A DNA stretch of 64,000 nt from Adineta ricciae. Taxonomy: Eukaryota > Rotifera > Eurotatoria > Adinetida > Adinetidae. Numbering within the stretch: position 1 is the stretch's first letter; every line of letters starts with the position of its first letter. The stretch is from contig CAJNOJ010000381.1 in assembly GCA_905250025.1 (NCBI GenBank), positions 22,765 to 86,764 of the forward strand. The letters run 5' to 3'. The translations under genes were made by a program, and so were the position numbers. The notes beneath the pieces were generated by a model that saw only the letters and a program-made list of their open reading frames with translations, ran no database searches and was not told the DNA's origin. This document shows positions 49,745-62,208 of this stretch, piece after piece.

Positions 49745-50030
49745 ATGGAAGACAAATCGGTAGGTTCGAATATGACCATCAGTGTGATCGAGGAAGCAGA
49801 CGAAATTATTTCACTGACAAAATCCACGTGCACATCGGCATTATCAGCAACTAGTCCGAGAACGAAGAAGAAGAAAGGTGTTTTTAGAAGACTGGTTGTA
49901 TGCGAAGAATTATTCTCTCTGGTTACAAGAAGTAAAAACTGATCCGACACAAGCTCGATGTAAAGTTTATTTAAAAACGTTAAGTGCTCAACGTGATGGA
50001 AAGACAGCTTTGAAGAAGCATGTGCACTGA
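49745..50030 (+). pseudogene. hAT-type BED-finger fragment
   Basis: After a frame change near 49880 the plus strand reads LEDWLYAKNYSLWLQEVKTD, followed by DPTQARCKVYLKTL and GKTALKKHVH then a stop. This matches the N-terminal BED-like region of hAT transposases (W-L..V..D...A.C..C...). The second Cys of the C-x2-C pair is Tyr and the frame is broken, so it is a remnant. Confidence 0.55.
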
Positions 50031-50059
50031 AAAAAAGATCCGGATAATGATCTACCCTT

Positions 50060-50990
50060 GCCCTATTAAAAATTGTCAATAAACCCTTAAAGGGTTTATT
50101 TCGATGTGATAAACCATTTGAGGATTGATCAGTCAAAGGATTTATAAGCGTAAGCGTTTATAAAAAATCCAAGGGGTTTATAACGCTATAGAAAGGTTTT
50201 CATTCTTTAATTTCAAGATGCAAGTATGTTCTCCAACGGATGACAGTAGAGCAAGATTCGCTTTCATGATGAGGGTATTGCATTATTCGTTTTTAGGTTT
50301 ATTATCCTACTTTTTCCTGAAAATGGTATATCAGCATGTTTTTTCTGAGGGAGATTTTATTTCCTCTCTGAAAAAAGCTCATTACTCTACGCCTGAGGGT
50401 AGATTCTTTTATCTGATTTTCCAGAGGATTTCTTATTCTATGGTTCGCTATTGATTCATCCGCTTCTTAATCTAAAAGTTTAGCACTGCCCTTGATAAAT
50501 TATGTTCGATACCTTTCCGTTAGCAAGGGTATTTCGCTCATCGCCTAAGAGTTGATTCAACTACTTTCTTCGCATAGGAAGGTTTATTCTTACACTCTTT
50601 CGTTCAAGAGGCTTATTATTATGTGTGAAAGGGTTCATCCTTCTACTGGGGTGTTGGAAGGGTTTTGCATTCTACGGATAAGAGTTGATCCTTCTACCCT
50701 TGCGTTAAAAATGTTTATTATTGTACGCACCAAGACAGATTCTTGTATAGCTTTATAGACAAGGTTTATCATTCTACAGACGAGGATTGATATTTCCATC
50801 TTCGACTGAAAAGGTTTATCATATTGTGTGTAAGGGTTTATTCTTCTACACTTCTATTAGAAAGCTTTATTCATGTACACACAACATTCGGCTCTTTTAT
50901 CTCTCGATTTCCGGAAATTTATTGTTTTACGCATATGTACTAATTCTTCTACAGTTTTGTAAGAAGGGTTTTTCATAAGATAATAGAGTT
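50060..50990. repeat. Degenerate short tandem repeat rich in aagg-gtttat-ttctac
   Basis: Around a dozen or more loosely spaced (about 40-55 bp) copies of a motif such as aagggtttattcttctac, with many variants (ggtttatcattctac, gggttcatccttctac, gagttgatccttctac). Related motifs occur at 54770-55015 and 63240-63490, linking this tract to the dispersed repeat there. Non-coding. Confidence 0.65.
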
Positions 50991-50999
50991 GATGAAGTG

Positions 51000-52829
51000 T
51001 GAACAGATCCTGGGAACAAGTCGTTTAGTGGCGTACATTATTTTTAATAATGATTCCATTATATCTCAGTCTGAGGATCACTCTGTTTATGGATCATTAG
51101 GGATGCATGATTTTTTTCAATATTTTATTCCAGACCGATGTATTTACTTTTATAAAGTATCTTGTTGTGCGTGTTAGATATTCATACATGAGATACAATA
51201 GCTAGAGATGATGATGGACTTTCTACCAGATGAATATTTTTCTAATGTTTTTCTACAAATGAAGTAAAGAATTGCATAGTCTACGGAATGCGCAATATAT
51301 TCTTTCATGATCGTTATTCTTTCTTATTTATCTCTCGGTCAATAAATGCTGATGATATGAAAAAATAAAGGCGAATCTATATTAATTCAGTTAGTCAATA
51401 AAATCTAATGGCTATACTCATATCAATATGTTGCATTGAACACGAAAACTTAATGTCATTATTTATTTCTCTGCTTTTCAACAGATCGAAATGTCTTTAG
51501 CCTTGCTAAAGTGGCTATACACATAACAGTTCATCATAAAATGATACCAGTTTTTTAATTACTTGTGATTTACATAACGTATGTAGTGTTCTATAACGAA
51601 TACAATCTGCATATAAATCTCTTATTTCTCGGCAACATCCGAATAAATTTCATGAGATAGAAATACTTAAATCATTTAAATACAATTCATATTGGTACTC
51701 AACAGTAAAAGAAAATAGATTTGAATGTTGGGAACGCTTTACAAATAATGGTGATATAATGCATCGAATTCTGCTGACAATTACCTCGAATTAACATTAT
51801 CAGATGATGATCAGGAAGCGGCGCTTTAAAAATTTTCGTTATCATTCAGTTTAATAGATGGTGCAGAAACCTTGGAATCGATGGCCCAATTCTTCAGACG
51901 ATATACTGTGTTGAGCGAACACTCGCCAATGTGATAGCCTATGATCGATCCGATTGAGAAGTACAATATCGGATAAGTCATGCTGCGAAACCATTCATAT
52001 AAGAGCATATTGAAAAAATAGATGTTCATGATACCTCTAATTTTTTTTTCAATTTTTCAGGAATCAATTGTTTTCATCGCAATTGGACAGTTTCGAATCA
52101 AGAGTGTACAACAGTTCTGTCTATCGATGATGATGATAGTTTCCCACTAGCAATCTAGGCAATTATGTTTCTTATTTCATTCAATGTGTATTAAAAAACA
52201 CATTATTTTATTGACAATTCAAGTTGGTCTAATAAGCAAGAGACACGCTTTCCTTAAAGAAAATGTTATTTCTTTCACAAAGCATATTTAACTTGCAATT
52301 TCTACATTCATTTTTACGCCGAATTCAAGTTTTTAATAGAATAAACCATATATCACTAAGAATTTTTGAACTGGAGAACATTTTTCAGATTATGATCAAG
52401 TTCCTTTCTCGATCTAACCATTGAATCTTTTCTTTAGAATTAGCTATGCAACACAAGCAATTCGATTTCATTAGCAGTGTGATTGTCACGTTTTTAGAAG
52501 TACTTTTGACGATTGACAATATCATAAGTACACTCAACATCTATAGATGATATCACATTTGTTTACTGTAGAATGTAACCGAAATGTAAAATAACCACTT
52601 TTTATTTCAAGTGAGAATGTTCATCACGTTTTTTGTCTATCCTTTTTTATTTTTTTCTTTCTTATTCCCATCATTTTATGCAATTCAGGGGATATCGACC
52701 ACGCACTAGTATAATAAGTAAATATTTTTTTGTCTTTCTTTTCTCAACCAATAGTTCAATTCGAAAAGCATGGATGTACAAGAGCATGATAAATGTTATA
52801 TTACTATTTGCATTATCTTCTTGTTCTTT
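51000..52829. other. AT-rich region without recognisable genes
   Basis: Only short open frames without recognisable domains. A minus-strand frame at 51826-52029 (YHIGECSLNTVYRLKNWAID) might be a coding remnant, but I cannot place it. Confidence 0.4.
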
Positions 52830-53790
52830 TATAGTTGATTTTCCAATTCGAACAATATCGTGCATCAAACTGCCTTGTGCGTGATGTATATTATCTCAAC
52901 TTGATCAGTTTTGTTATTAGTTACCCTATACAATGACATGAACTGTCGAGTAACATGATAAGTGACTTGTCATTTTTACCTGTCACTTTTTTATTTAGAA
53001 GCAATCATTCAATTTAAGCTTTATCATTGATCCAGTCATTTACTCTTCAGTCATCTGATCTTATTACTTACTCAGATTTAACAGGAACAAATATCGAGCA
53101 ATATGATGAGAAATCATTTGTATTTGATTTTGCTTATTTTTATTCAATTACTTATTCTATTCAAGCAATATCATCCATCGATTTACGTTGTGCGACATTC
53201 ATCTCTCAAGACGTCTCGTCGTTCCATCAATCGCCCAAGTAAAAAAACATGAAGTATTGGGTGATATGGTGAGTAATGTATAACATTTCACATTTTCTGT
53301 TGCTTTCTCTGTTGTACTTAGCAAGTCAATTTATCTAATGTGAAACGTATTTATTTTGGAATTATTTCGATTCCTCAGTTATTATTCAATTGAAATAACA
53401 TCAAGGATTGAGCAACATAGTGAGTGTTACATTACTCCTTGTTTCTTTTCTTCTTTTTGTTTTATTTACGATCAGTTATTTAAATTAAACAATATCCTGC
53501 ATCAAACGGTCTGCTGTATGGTTATATAACTTGTCAAGTGATTTGTGTTAATTTGCTCATCATTCAATTCTAATATTAAGCATCGATGAACAACAAAGCA
53601 AGTCATGTACTATTTTCCACTTTTTCATTCCTTTTTCATTTAGAATTCCTTATTTAACTTGAACAAAATTATTCGCCGAATCATTTTAAGCAATTTATTT
53701 CTTGTTTTCTTCTTCCATTTCGGTTTTAGTTTTCCAATTCCAGTATCATCAAGCATTCGACGACACGGTGAGCGATATGTTTCTTTTCCT
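52830..53790. repeat. Degenerate satellite, unit ~80-90 bp
   Basis: Recurrent units built on ttccaattcgaacaatatc, then gtgcatcaaac-type sequence and (in later units) acatggtgagtgatatg, seen around 52840, 53008, 53090, 53160, 53225, 53390, 53485, 53570, 53655 and 53735. Strongly diverged, non-coding. The last unit runs into the dispersed repeat at 53741. Confidence 0.6.
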
Positions 53791-55015
53791 CTTTATTTCC
53801 TTCGATCAAGCATGCAATTGTCCGCACCATATGGTGCATAATATTGAGAATGAGATATCTTTTCGAGCTTTTCCTTCTTCTGTTAGCTGTCTGATTTCAT
53901 TAACGTTATCTGTTGATCTTCAAACTATGCAATAAATGCCTTTTCACTGTTCTTTTTCTGATAGATTGCTCAAATTCACCGTTGTTATCTTTTGAGTAAC
54001 GCACAACATGATACTTCTTTTACTCCTTTCCTCGGTCGCTTATATTATTCGATTTCCATCATACTGTCATCCACATATTGCACATCTTTTCCACTCCAAT
54101 ATTTTTTGCACTGTTAACACACTGCTTACGTGAGGTTTCTACGTCGTACATGCTATAGTATCCATGTGTGCGCTCAATATCATTACTTCTAGTGACACTG
54201 TTAAATAGGTATACTGTTATTCTCTCATGTACTTCTGACCTCTTCTTGGCCTCTCTTATTGTCGCTCATGAGATTCCTTTCATTTTCTTACTATTTGTAC
54301 TTTTTCTTGTGCGATCAATAGCTTAACTCTTTAGTCCGCGAATACATCCTCTACATACTAATTAGTAGTCAGATCCATCTAAAGATTGTCAAACAACATT
54401 CTTCTTCGTATTTTATGTAAGAGTTTCCATTAAGTCTATAGCTGGGTATTTCGAGCTATTGCGTTGATTGCGATTCCTAGGTTCGGCTTTGACGTTCTCT
54501 CTTTTCTACCTTTTTGCCCCCTGTGTTTATAGAGGAGCAGATGCGCCAGTGCAATTCTGATATAATGCATTCATCGTGTTGAATGCTCGAAACAACTCTT
54601 CGATCTACCTTTTTCCAGTACATGGAAGTGACCAACCGTCTGATATACCCTTCGGTCTGCCCTTTTTGGAGTTGATCAGTTACACCGACGGTAAAATAAC
54701 AGCATTTGATTTTCGTATACCCCTTGATAAACGAATATGTGTTCCAAAATAAAATAGTTTTGGAATATGAAAAACCCTTCGTAAGAGTTTAGGAAAATGG
54801 AACGATAGAAATACCCTTTTATAGTTTTTGAAACGTATAAACGTCTCGATAAATTCTTCTATAACGGGTATTTGATTTTGATAAACCGTTGTATTCACTG
54901 TTTTAATTAGTAGATCAAAGAGTTTAACATAGTGTGATATACGGTGCCGAAGGGTATCTCTATCGTTGCATTTTGATAAATGGTAAAAAAGTTTATCATT
55001 CTACGCTTTTTTTTT
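53741..55015. repeat. Dispersed ~1.27-kb repeat, copy 1
   Basis: Aligns with 62209-63500 from agtatcatcaagcattcgac onward, roughly 95% identical by eye. Includes a short ORF-like stretch (NARNNSSIYL...) present in both copies but interrupted in this one. Possibly part of a larger non-autonomous element; termini not defined. Confidence 0.75.
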
Positions 55016-55569
55016 ATCAGTGTGGATAGTGATATTCATAAGACATGCATGAAATCGTTCAGAATCAGTTCATCTCTCACATCCGTCACACCTTTTTCAA
55101 CTCAAGCACCAAAGACGGCAGCTGTAGAAAGTACTTTTTGTTTATCACGGAGTCAAACATGGCCATAGCTACAATTCTCAGCAATGTACAATTAATTAGT
55201 CAAAGAGTTTATTTGAGTCGTCTTCCATAGGTACTAAATCCCTTTCATGTGGTGGAAGAAAATCGAGAGCTATCGCTTGCAATGTTGTTGCGCCATATTT
55301 TACATTGAAAATAGTTGATGAAGTATCACAAGCACGTTTCTATCAATGTCATTTGATGCCTCTAATAAAGGAAATATATATCTTTTGATAAGAAATCAAC
55401 TACCTATGAGAAGAAGATACTCTTTTACGCGAAACAAACGTTTCAATTCGATAACGGACTTTATTACAAGCACGTATAAAAACATGCCTTCGCGTACACA
55501 TCATTCTCTTATCATTTATAAAACACTCTTTTTCTCGACTGTTTACGCCGTTAATAGAGATCAGTACAA
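55016..55569. promoter_or_regulatory. Upstream region of death-fold/NHL gene
   Basis: No domain-bearing frame. Presumed 5' region of the gene starting at 55570. Motifs are not obvious. Confidence 0.4.
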
Positions 55570-58500
55570 ATGGATAATACTCGTTTACGTTCGACTATTC
55601 TGAGCGCCATAGATCGTCTAAATGATAACGATCTAGTCTGTCTTCACTCCTGCCTCGGCGATGACGTACCACGAAGACTTCGAGATGATCGAACACGTAG
55701 TGGAACTCTCAAGCTAATAGATTCACTTTTTGATCGAAATAAAATTAACAACGAATATTTGACTTATCTAATTCAAGTATTTGACCAAATTCAATGTTAT
55801 GACGCTGCGAAGCCGTTAAAGGGTTAACTAATTTGTGTTTATTCAATATATTTATTAATTTTTGATACGTTTAGAATATATGAAGCAAAATCGAGCAATG
55901 GTAACAAGTCAACTTGTACGAAGTCCACCATTAGGAGCGGCCGTTTTTGCTGATGCATTCGAAGACGAGGATAGAATCTCAGTGAGTACAACCAGATATA
56001 CAATAAAATTAAAATATTTCTTATAGGAAGATTTAATTTTGCATTCCTCAAATGAACTGTACAAATCCGACTGGAAGAAGCCGTTATATACTTCTTTTCA
56101 TTCTGGTGCGTTTGAACCCGTATGAAATCAGTGACGACTCAATAAAGTATCAGTCGACGAGGGAATAAGGCTTCTGTTTTCACTGTATTCTTTCGACAAA
56201 AGGCTCTGAAGGACCGTTCCATTTCTATCAAAGCATTTTTTGTTAGTTGTTGATCAGAATAAGGGATGAATGAAGCCGAACAAAAGGTCTAATTTGACTT
56301 TATATGGACAAAAATACGGGATTTTCTTTACAAAAGAAATGTATTATCATTTTTGTTTCTCGACAACCGGAATACGTTCACTTCATCTTATTAATTGACT
56401 AATTTTAGAGGCAACAACGTCGGCATCTATAGTAATGGGTGCATCAATGAAGACCATGGAAAAGGAAAAAGGTATGCGAACAGCTTCAAGAGCGAATCAT
56501 TTTTTACCTTTCGTTTTTGAAGTGAAAGCCAGTGAATGGAAAGCAGATGTAAAAAGCGTAGCCGGAGGCAATAGATGTGGCGAGAAATTGAACCAACTTC
56601 ACCGACCCAACGGACTTTTTATCGATAAAAGTCAAAATATTTTCATTGCGGATCGTTTAAATCATCGAATAATGAAATGGGAACCGAGTGCTAATGAAGG
56701 AGAAATTGTTGCAGGCCGAACTGGAAAAGCAAACAGAATGAATCAGTTGAATGAACCAACAGACGTGCTTGTTGATGAACAAGACAATTCGTTGATCATC
56801 GCTGATCGAGGGAACAGAAGAGTGATTCGATGGTGGAGTCAAAACCACCAAGAAATTCTCATCAACGATATCCAATGTTCGAGCTTAACAAGAGATAAAG
56901 ATAACTTTCTTTATGTTTGTGATGATGAGAGACATGAAGTAAAAAGATGGACAATCGGAGATACACAAGGGAAAGTGGTTGGTGGTGGAAATGGACGTGG
57001 AAATCAACTTAATCAATTCGATCATCCTCATTTTATCTTCGTTGATGATGAACAATCGATTTATATTTCAGATCTTTGGAATCATCGTGTAATGAAATGG
57101 AGAAAAGATGCACACGAAGGAGTTATTGTTGCTGGTGGAAATGGAAGTGGAGATAGTCTAAGTCAATTAAATTGTCCTACAGGAGTCATTGTTGATGATT
57201 TCGGCCAAGTTTACGTTGCAGATTATGCAAATCAACGGATAATGCGTTGGAGAGAACGAGACCAACAAGGCGAAATAATTATTGGTGGAGATGCTTGGGG
57301 AGAGAAATTCATTCAACTGTCTGGTCCTTCTGGTATATCATTCGATATTGAAGGAAATCTTTATGTTGTCGATAGTGAAAATCACCAAGTCCAACGGTTC
57401 GATTCAGTTTGTGAGTACAAAGCTTCTTTTCCAAATGCAAAACTATCTCGAAAAGTTTGATCATAAGTTTTGAAATCAAACTTTTTTCTTCTCCACGGAT
57501 AAATCATATATGACTATAGTTGTATTTTAGTACCAAAACGCAGCATTACTCGTCGTTTGTTGAAAGATTTAGTCAAATCAAAACTAACAATTATTTGTCT
57601 CAATATCCCACTCAGTTCTACGTATTTCACAGATATGGAATATTATGAGAATGATTACAGATTTCTCTGCGATCTTTCAAACATCAAACAGAAACAAATA
57701 CGTCTTATTTTACCAATATCCACAGCCAAAGATCTTGTACCACTGATTCATAACTATCATTTTGTTGAATTCTTCTACATTTTAAGTTCTTCAACGGTAA
57801 ATAACGATGAACAAAGTTGGATTGGTCAGTATCCAAAAATCTTCGGTATATTCGATTCAAAAAATGAAATAGTGAAAGCTATCCACGAAAGTGATAGTAC
57901 TTATTTCTCTGCAAGTTTGTTTAGTGAAGGAGATCTCGTCTATTCATTATATACACAAACTATATCTGCGAAGCACAATGATTGTTTCGCTACGATTAAG
58001 AACACTCTGAATGATGTTTACATGAAATTTATCTTATGCTCTGATTATACCACAGATCAATTACCATTGATTACACAATTTAACAACAGTCAATATGATT
58101 TTCTTAGTTTTCAACTGATGCTCGAAATCCTATACGATTTACCATCTCTTTCGAATCCTGCTGATAAAGACATGATATCTTGCAGTCAATCATGCACAGA
58201 ATATCATAAACTATTTGATACAATTGCAAGAAATATTCAAGATCATACGTTGACAGATTTGATAGACGATTCAAGAGACATTTCCGCTTCTTTCTTTACT
58301 TTCATTGAGCATTTATACAAACACGGATTATCTATGGAAAGAATTTTACCATCGCATCAATTACTCGCCAATATTCGAGATGCTATTAATCATTTAGAAC
58401 CGTGTACTTCTCCATCTACAGTTTATTGTGTACAAATTATCAAAAGCGATCAAACCAATTTATTTGAAAATCAAAACCATTCAACGCTTATCACTTTCCA

Positions 58501-59170
58501 TTCTCATCTTCTTGCATCGAAAAACGTTCTAACCACTCGTACAATTGCTCGTGAAATGAAGAAAAAAGAATATCAAAGTATAATTTTGGAAATTTACGTT
58601 CCAAAAAAATACGCCCATGCAGTACATTATATCGATACTGATCGTGTCGTATTCCATTTAGGATCGATGTTCCAAATACATTCGACTGAATTGTCATTCG
58701 ATGGGATTTTACATATAAAATTAAACTATATTTTATATCGAAATGATTTCCTCAAAGAACAGATTTATTTTCAAACGCAACAAAACTTCACATGGTTCAC
58801 TTTTGGAATTTATCTTTCGATTTTAAAGAAATACGACGATGCTCTTGTTTATTATCAATATGTATTAGATCATGTTAATTTAGATAGCTCAAATCAAGCA
58901 TCAATCTATAATAATATGACAATTATCAGTACTTTTGGACGATCGAAAGCGGAGTCTCTTTCTTTCTCTCATCAAGCACTTGATTTAATACGATCATCGG
59001 AAAATAAGGACGTGGAATCAATAAATCATAACGTACCGGTTTCTGATCTAGAGAAAGTATTGCAGAATTACAAAAATGTACTTTTTTCTTCATCTGACTC
59101 ACATTTGTGTCATGTTTACAAAGAAATAGTTCTATCGATTTTAGGCAAAATAAAATCAGATTGTCATTAA
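55570..59170 (+). CDS. Death-effector-like / NHL-propeller / degenerate ART-TPR protein
   Basis: Exons 55570-55822, 55875-55981, 56027-56105, 56409-57410 and 57531-59170; phases 1,0,1,1; 1026 aa. An optional in-frame 51-nt intron could lie at about 56471-56521. Residues ~1-80 look like a death-effector-type helical bundle (LIDSLFDRNKINNEYLTYLI, then QVFDQI). Residues ~195-480 are NHL-type propeller repeats (P-x-G-ffvD...ifiaDr.NHRiMkW). From ~485 comes the same N-terminal domain as in the ART genes (TIICLNIP...). Then a pseudo-ART: the Arg of YRGQ is replaced in VYCVQI, STS is not preserved (LLASK) and EDE reads TDR. The C-terminus has eroded TPRs. This suggests a regulatory or sensor pseudo-enzyme. 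An active ART-TPR gene follows 70 bp downstream on the same strand. Confidence 0.72.
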
Positions 59171-59240
59171 AGTTCTTTTTTTATCTTTTGTTTTAGATTG
59201 TGTTAAACGACGACCGAACTAGTATATATCTCCATTGATC

Positions 59241-61218
59241 ATGTAAAAGATCGTTTGTTACATTCATGTTATTTTGATCTAGACCTCTTTTCTTTTCTTT
59301 TCATAGGAATATCGAAACCTACGACGAACCAACACTCTTTGATTCCAAGAGAGCTCTCAGCGAATATTTTACCGGAGTTTGGTTTTGTGATCATCAAACA
59401 GAAATACCCGAAGACACGAACACTGAGCTGAACAGACAATTACGAGAGTTATTTACAAGTTTTTACATTATTGATAATATCTTTGAATTATTCGATTATG
59501 TCCAAAACGAAGATCGAGCAACATTATTATGTTTAATTGTTAGTAGCAAATGTGGAGAATATCTTATCGATCAAATTAGAAGATATAATAAAAAATGTCA
59601 ATTCATTTACCGGTTCGAGTATGAACTCAATGATTTGCATTATCAAACTCCAATATTCACAAATATAAGTACACTTTTTGAGAAAATATCTACAAATATT
59701 CAGCAATTTAATAGAAATCATTCGATCTCAACTAGAGATGAACTTCGTCCAAATGATACTCTTGGTAACCAAAGGCTCAGAGATCCATTTCCTGGATTGT
59801 CTATTTACAATTTCTCAATAAAACAAAATCCAATTAAATTTTTTAGCGAAGATTCATTGAAATTTCTCCTTTTCCAAACTCTTACCGATATTATTTGTGA
59901 AATGAACCAGGATCAAGCATCTTTCAATGATTTGATATGCGAATGTCGAAGTTTTTATCATAACAATCCTTCCATGTGGTCTCACATCGAAGATTTCAAA
60001 GTTAACTATAAGTCTTCCAGCCAAGCAATTTTCTATTACACACAAAGTCAGTTCTTGTATCGTACTTTAAGTCGAGCATATCGCAGTGAAAATATTGAAA
60101 ATGTTTATCAATGTAGAAAATTCATTGCAGATTTACATCGTAATTTAGAAGAATATCAGAGAACTAAGAAAAAATCTGTACAATTCAAGACTCTATATCG
60201 TGGATCCAGATTGCCTCGTTCTATTATTCAGCAGCTGATTGACCATCGAGATCATCTTATTTCTATCAATGGATTCGTTTCAACAACAACTGGCCGTGAA
60301 GTAGCACAGTTCTTTTCAGGTGACGATGAAACAGAAAATAGTAGAGTTAGTGTTGTTTATGAGATGAGTATTGATCAAAATTTCAATCGAATATTCGCAA
60401 ATATCAGAGAGAAAAGTCATTTTGGAGATGAAGATGAGGTTCTTATGGCAACTGGTACGGTTTGGAAAACCAAGTCAGTCGTAAGGCAAAATAATAGTTG
60501 GATTATTACATTACAATCTTGTGACAAAATGGATTCAAAGTTACGAGAAATCAAACGTTCCCTTATTCATGGATCCAGTCTTCTTTCACTTGCTGATATT
60601 CTAAGAAGGCAAGGTGATTTGGTCGAAGCTGAACGATTTTATAAACGAACGCTTAACGACGATTCCGTTGAAGAAAAGAAGAAAGGTTTTGTCTATAGTG
60701 GACTAGGAATGATTTATCTTCAACGTGAACAAATTGATGATGCTGTCAAATATCTTCAAATGGCGCTTCCGTTGCTTGAGCAACAATCAGATCAAATTTT
60801 TAATGCCTCGTCATCAGTGTACTTGTTCTCGTCAGACGAACCAACAACACGAATTCAAGTCCTTCATAGTATCGGATTGGCTTATCAAAAGAAGCGAGAA
60901 TATGATCAAGCTTTTGAGTGGTATAAGAAAGCGCTCAAAGAAACAAAAGGAACTTCCAATACTTACGAAAAAGCAGTAGTTTGCTACAACATAGGTCTTT
61001 TATTCATTACTCAAGGTCGATATTATGATGCGTATCAGTATTACAAACAGGCAGTAGAACTAACTCCGGGTCACCCAAAGAGGAGAACATTTCAAAATGC
61101 GTTAGACAATGTCGAAAAGTATCTCATCGAACAGAAGTCAAAAATTTCTAACGTAGGAACACAACAAAGAAGGTTAAACGGTTGTTTACATAGCTGGAAC
61201 AGATGTATAGTGTTTTAG
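59241..61218 (+). CDS. ADP-ribosyltransferase with TPRs, start codon split by an intron
   Basis: The coding sequence begins with AT at 59241-59242, then a 64-nt GT-AG intron (59243-59306), then G at 59307, which completes ATG; it runs to 61218, 637 aa. No other in-frame ATG exists before residue ~200, within the conserved N-terminal half. Residues ~5-120 are the shared N-terminal domain (EYFTGVWFCD..., LLCLIVSS). The ART domain has Arg in LYRGS (~299), S-T-T (~326-328) and EDE (~376-378), a complete R-S-E triad with STT instead of STS. About four C-terminal TPRs follow (GMIYLQREQIDDAVKYL, GLAYQKKREYDQAFEWY, GLLFITQGRYYDAYQYY), ending in a basic, Cys-containing tail. Predicted arginine mono-ADP-ribosyltransferase. 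AATAAA at 61231. It could be the catalytic partner of the upstream pseudo-ART gene. Confidence 0.78.
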
Positions 61219-61348
61219 AATCTAGATTTCAATAAATTATGCGCAAGTTTGATAAATCCTGAGGACGAGAGTGTAATGAAAGATGTTGGCTGAATAAATT
61301 GATTTAAACGATTTCTTATTCTCTTTATGTACTATTGAACAACTCATC

Positions 61349-61450
61349 GAGTAGTGTAGAAATCGTTAACTCGATTCGAGCATTAAAACTTTCATTCGAT
61401 TTCTAAATCTCTTAGTTCATAATTCGAGTAATCGAGTTTTAAACTAATCA
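61349..61450. repeat. Fragment of the long inverted-repeat element
   Basis: Starts gagtagtgtagaaatcgtta, exactly matching the left end at 39812, and continues with cgag/ttaaac motifs for ~100 bp before diverging. A truncated relative. Confidence 0.7.
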
Positions 61451-61549
61451 ACTTGCTCTCGACACTTAGCCAACGCGTGTGTGTCTGCGTTCAACATGCC
61501 AACGTTCACTTGCTTCTCAAAGCCCTGCTGACACACGTCGATGCATGAG

Positions 61550-61954
61550 ATGCCTAATTCGACTTATATTATAAGTCGACCCCCGACAGGCTAGTATCAA
61601 TTCGAATATAAATAGATATCTATATAACCCTTATAACAAATGACTACATAGGAATAGAAATAGATTTAGTTTTAGTTATGCATACATACACCTATACCCC
61701 TGTGAGTTTAGGAATAGAAATAGATTTAGTTTTACTTATGCATACATAAACCCATACCCTCACTTACATCTATCTCGCTTGAGGGTGCTGCGGTGGGTGT
61801 TGGCGATGGTATATATGTATAAGTAAAACTAAATCTATTTCTATTCGTAAACTCACAGGGGTATGGGTGCATATATGTATAACTAAAACTAAATCTATTT
61901 CTATTCCTGAGGGTGCTAGGAATTGGTCACTTATATTGTAAGTCGAATTAGGCA
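61550..61954. mobile_element. Foldback element with nested inverted repeats
   Basis: The outer inverted repeats are gcctaattcgacttatatta (61550) and tatattgtaagtcgaattag (to ~61953). Inside, ggaatagaaatagatttagt occurs twice forward (61650, 61711) and its complement twice (around 61825 and 61885), with ccctgtgagttta/taaactcacaggg also paired. About 400 bp, palindromic, non-coding. Confidence 0.75.
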
Positions 61955-62207
61955 GCTACTCGGCAACAATGGATCAACAACGGACATCGCTCTACAAAAT
62001 CCGATGTTACTGGTACAGTCCGGCAATACGTTACTGTTTTGGGATCAAAAGTGTCATCTTTCTTATCACACACCTGGATCAAGCGTGGACAAGCAAAACA
62101 TTTCCAATTTCTCAGAGCCAATGTTTCGACCAAGACGATTCTTGCTCAAGTCGACTACAGTGAGAATTTCGCAATCGGATTTCAAGATGAAATTCAAAGC
62201 GCTCATT
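61955..62207 (+). pseudogene. Transposon-derived protein fragment
   Basis: The plus strand from ~62066 reads TWIKRGQAKHFQFLRAN, then ILAQVDYSENFAIGFQDEIQ and SAH before the N. This pattern (QVDFAENY...QDEIQSAHW) recurs in uncharacterised invertebrate transposon-derived proteins as I remember them; the family name is not certain. Cut by the N at 62208. Confidence 0.5.
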
Positions 62208-62208
62208 N
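62208..62208. other. Single-N gap
   Basis: Joins a transposon-protein fragment to the dispersed repeat copy 2, breaking both. Confidence 0.9.

Noticed and set aside
49657..50136. 159-codon minus-strand frame
   Set aside because: It starts at a non-ATG codon, contains low-complexity FFFFV, and overlaps the plus-strand BED-like fragment, which has a recognisable pattern.
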